64,000 nucleotides of DNA from Nannobrachium achirus. Taxonomy: Eukaryota > Chordata > Actinopteri > Myctophiformes > Myctophidae. The stretch's first letter is position 1; every line of letters begins with the position of its first letter. Below the pieces are notes generated by a model. That model worked only from the letters and a program-made list of their open reading frames with translations. It was not told where the DNA came from and did not search any database. Below are positions 39,032 through 64,000 of this stretch, one piece after another. The stretch is from positions 63,838,144-63,902,143 of the forward strand of contig OY997639.1 in NCBI GenBank assembly GCA_963921795.1. The letters are read 5' to 3'. The translations under genes were made by a program, and so were the position numbers.

Positions 39032-39342
39032 TATGAAATAATAATAATGACAAACAAAATGTAGGAAACCAATAATTGAGGGACCCATAAAAATGTGTCC
39101 AGACCCAGTGGTTGTGAAACACTGTGCTAGAGTCTCGGGACCTGTGTGTGCACCCAACTCCTCTTAGGAGGAACGAGTTCCTTCCCAAGGAAGCTCTACA
39201 GTACATACAGTCTGTCTCCCTGCTGAAACATTTCATCTGAAGGTCAGTAGCCTTCAGTAGCATAAGTGAGCGGATTCGGTTGAAACGTCACAACATCACA
39301 CCCGGGGCTGTTCTGTACTACAGGACAGTCACTCTTTACCAC

Positions 39343-39990
39343 CAGTAAGACTCCCTAATCGGGAGATAAGCGACCGTTGGTCGCTTATCTCCATAAATAG
39401 AGCAAAAATGTGTTTTTCCAAAATCTTCCTGATCCATGTTGTTGACATGAGTGTAGACATACTGTGTAGTGATTTTCGTGATTTTAGGGCAAAATCTGAA
39501 TCGGCCTCATGGTGGCGCTAGAGGGCCATGTGAGAAATGAGGGGTGGGGTCTCCTCGCCGCCAAGGCGGACGAATAGGTACCGGCCCCGGCTCTCCCGGT
39601 CGCTCCTAGCCCGAGTTACGGCATTTTATGTGAGCTGCAGTGGCAGGGGGTCCTCCACTGGGGGCGCCACCACTTTTGCATCCGTTCTGGAGCACCAGGA
39701 GTGGGTGGTCCCCGGGAATGCCCCGTGAGCAGCCCCGTTGGGGTGGTCATTTGGTCATTTTTGCACATTTGGTAATTTTTTACACCTGGGGGTCCCCCAG
39801 GGACCTGGGGGTCCCCGAAACTCCGGGGGTCCTTGGAGGTTGTAGTTTGGCAGGCAAGGAGTGTGTGTGCAAAATCTGGCATGGATCGGGGCAACGGTTG
39901 CAGAGATATGAGCAGGGCAAAAGTGTGACGTGTGACGTGTGACAGAGGGAGTGACGGAGGGACAGCCGGTGGAGGTTTGGATAGTGTGCA
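39343..39990. repeat. Dispersed repeat, GACTCCCTAATCGGGAGATA family
   Basis: Begins ACCAGTAAGACTCCCTAATC with a palindromic GGTCGCTTATCTCC. It continues through a GC-rich stretch with GGGGGTCCC/GGGACC motifs and ends near GGGACAGCCGGTGGAGG. Relatives occur near 6514-6860, 23508-23888 and 48538-48860. No coding signal that survives inspection. Confidence 0.6.
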
Positions 39991-40711
39991 AGTAACTTTA
40001 CCACTACCCACCTGCAGCCTCCCTCAGAGAGAAACTGAGGTTACTCAGGCACAGAAGTGCATTTACAAGCTGTATGTCTTATGCCCCTGCGCACAACTCA
40101 GTCTAAGGCCGTGGTATATCGACTCATATGCCATGGAGGGTGTATGCAGGTTTTCATCCCAAGCAAACACTACATCAGCTGATTCATTTCACCAATATTT
40201 ATCCCCCACCCTCGTTGGTTAAAGTTGTGCTAATTTCTGAAATTAAATTAAATCTGGTGTGGTGTTTTGTTGCAACATAAAACCTCAGCCCCTTCGTGAC
40301 ACGCGACTTGGACAGCGCAGATGTAAGGTATGAACATGTTTATCCACCAAACAATTAATTGAACACGATAGCTGCACTCTATCATTGTTGCAGACAGTGT
40401 GTTTTGTACAGGGGCATGGTTGTGTTATCAAACTAACTAGTAGTAGTAGTAGTTAGTAACTACCAATAGGAGAGCAGGGCATTAGCACTCATCTGAACAC
40501 AACGGCCCAGTGGGATTGGACGCCACTGCTCTGAGATCAGAGCTGTCTTAAGGAGTTCTCTGACGGCTCAGACCGTAACTCTGCAGGCACAACAGACGTC
40601 GTCGCAACAACATCACAGGTTCAAATCTGGGCTTGAGACGTCATCCCATCTCTCAACTGTGCCGTCTTAACAATGCTGCAAGGCCTTTAAAAAGACCTGC
40701 CTGGTGGTGGT
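39991..40711. other. arhgap33 3' flank
   Basis: This non-coding sequence immediately follows the arhgap33 stop codon on the minus strand and is presumably 3' UTR at least in its first part. I find no convincing AATAAA on the minus strand here. Confidence 0.4.
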
Positions 40712-63934
<23,223 letters not shown>

Positions 63935-63937
63935 CTA

Positions 63938-64000
<63 letters not shown>
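63938..64000. repeat. (CA)n microsatellite at the window edge and an arhgap33 acceptor
   Basis: CA runs to the end of the window. On the transcript it is (UG)n ending in UCUAG at the acceptor of the exon at 63795-63934. Confidence 0.95.

Overview
This is a stretch of teleost-type nuclear genome: spliced vertebrate genes with GT-AG introns, very long (CA)n/(TG)n microsatellites, and many short DNA transposons. No prokaryotic or viral gene organisation is visible. Three protein-coding genes lie on the minus strand. From right to left these are: the 3' part of arhgap33 (13 coding exons, 40712-63934, continuing beyond the right edge), ppox (12 coding exons, 14162-27136, complete CDS, 476 aa) and fbl (9 coding exons, 3288-11768, complete CDS, 347 aa). 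I reconstructed each exon chain by hand from splice sites, and reading phase is preserved across every junction.

Layout. 1-1.3 kb: a ~115-bp tandem repeat with diverged inverted copies. 3.3-11.8 kb: fibrillarin, the box C/D snoRNA 2'-O-methyltransferase, with NRF1-like and ZNF143-like promoter motifs upstream. 14.2-27.1 kb: protoporphyrinogen oxidase (heme synthesis), with a retrotransposon ORF1 remnant and a run of three hAT-like elements in its introns. 27.3-40.7 kb: gene-free, dominated by a 4.4-kb foldback element (28791-33238), hAT MITEs and microsatellites. 40.7-64 kb: ARHGAP33, a neuronal Rho GTPase-activating protein, of which the window holds the end of the GAP domain and the proline/serine-rich tail.

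The three genes share orientation, but nothing in the sequence shows a common pathway. The most unusual features are in the repeats. (1) One arhgap33 intron looks as if it was created by a MITE insertion: an 8-bp target duplication brackets it, and splicing removes exactly the element plus one copy. (2) A ~50-80-bp hairpin built on one core recurs about 20 times and sits inside several otherwise unrelated MITE families. (3) A giant palindromic element carries a mirrored cysteine-rich coding end. (4) Several ppox splice sites directly abut (UG)n or (AC)n tracts.
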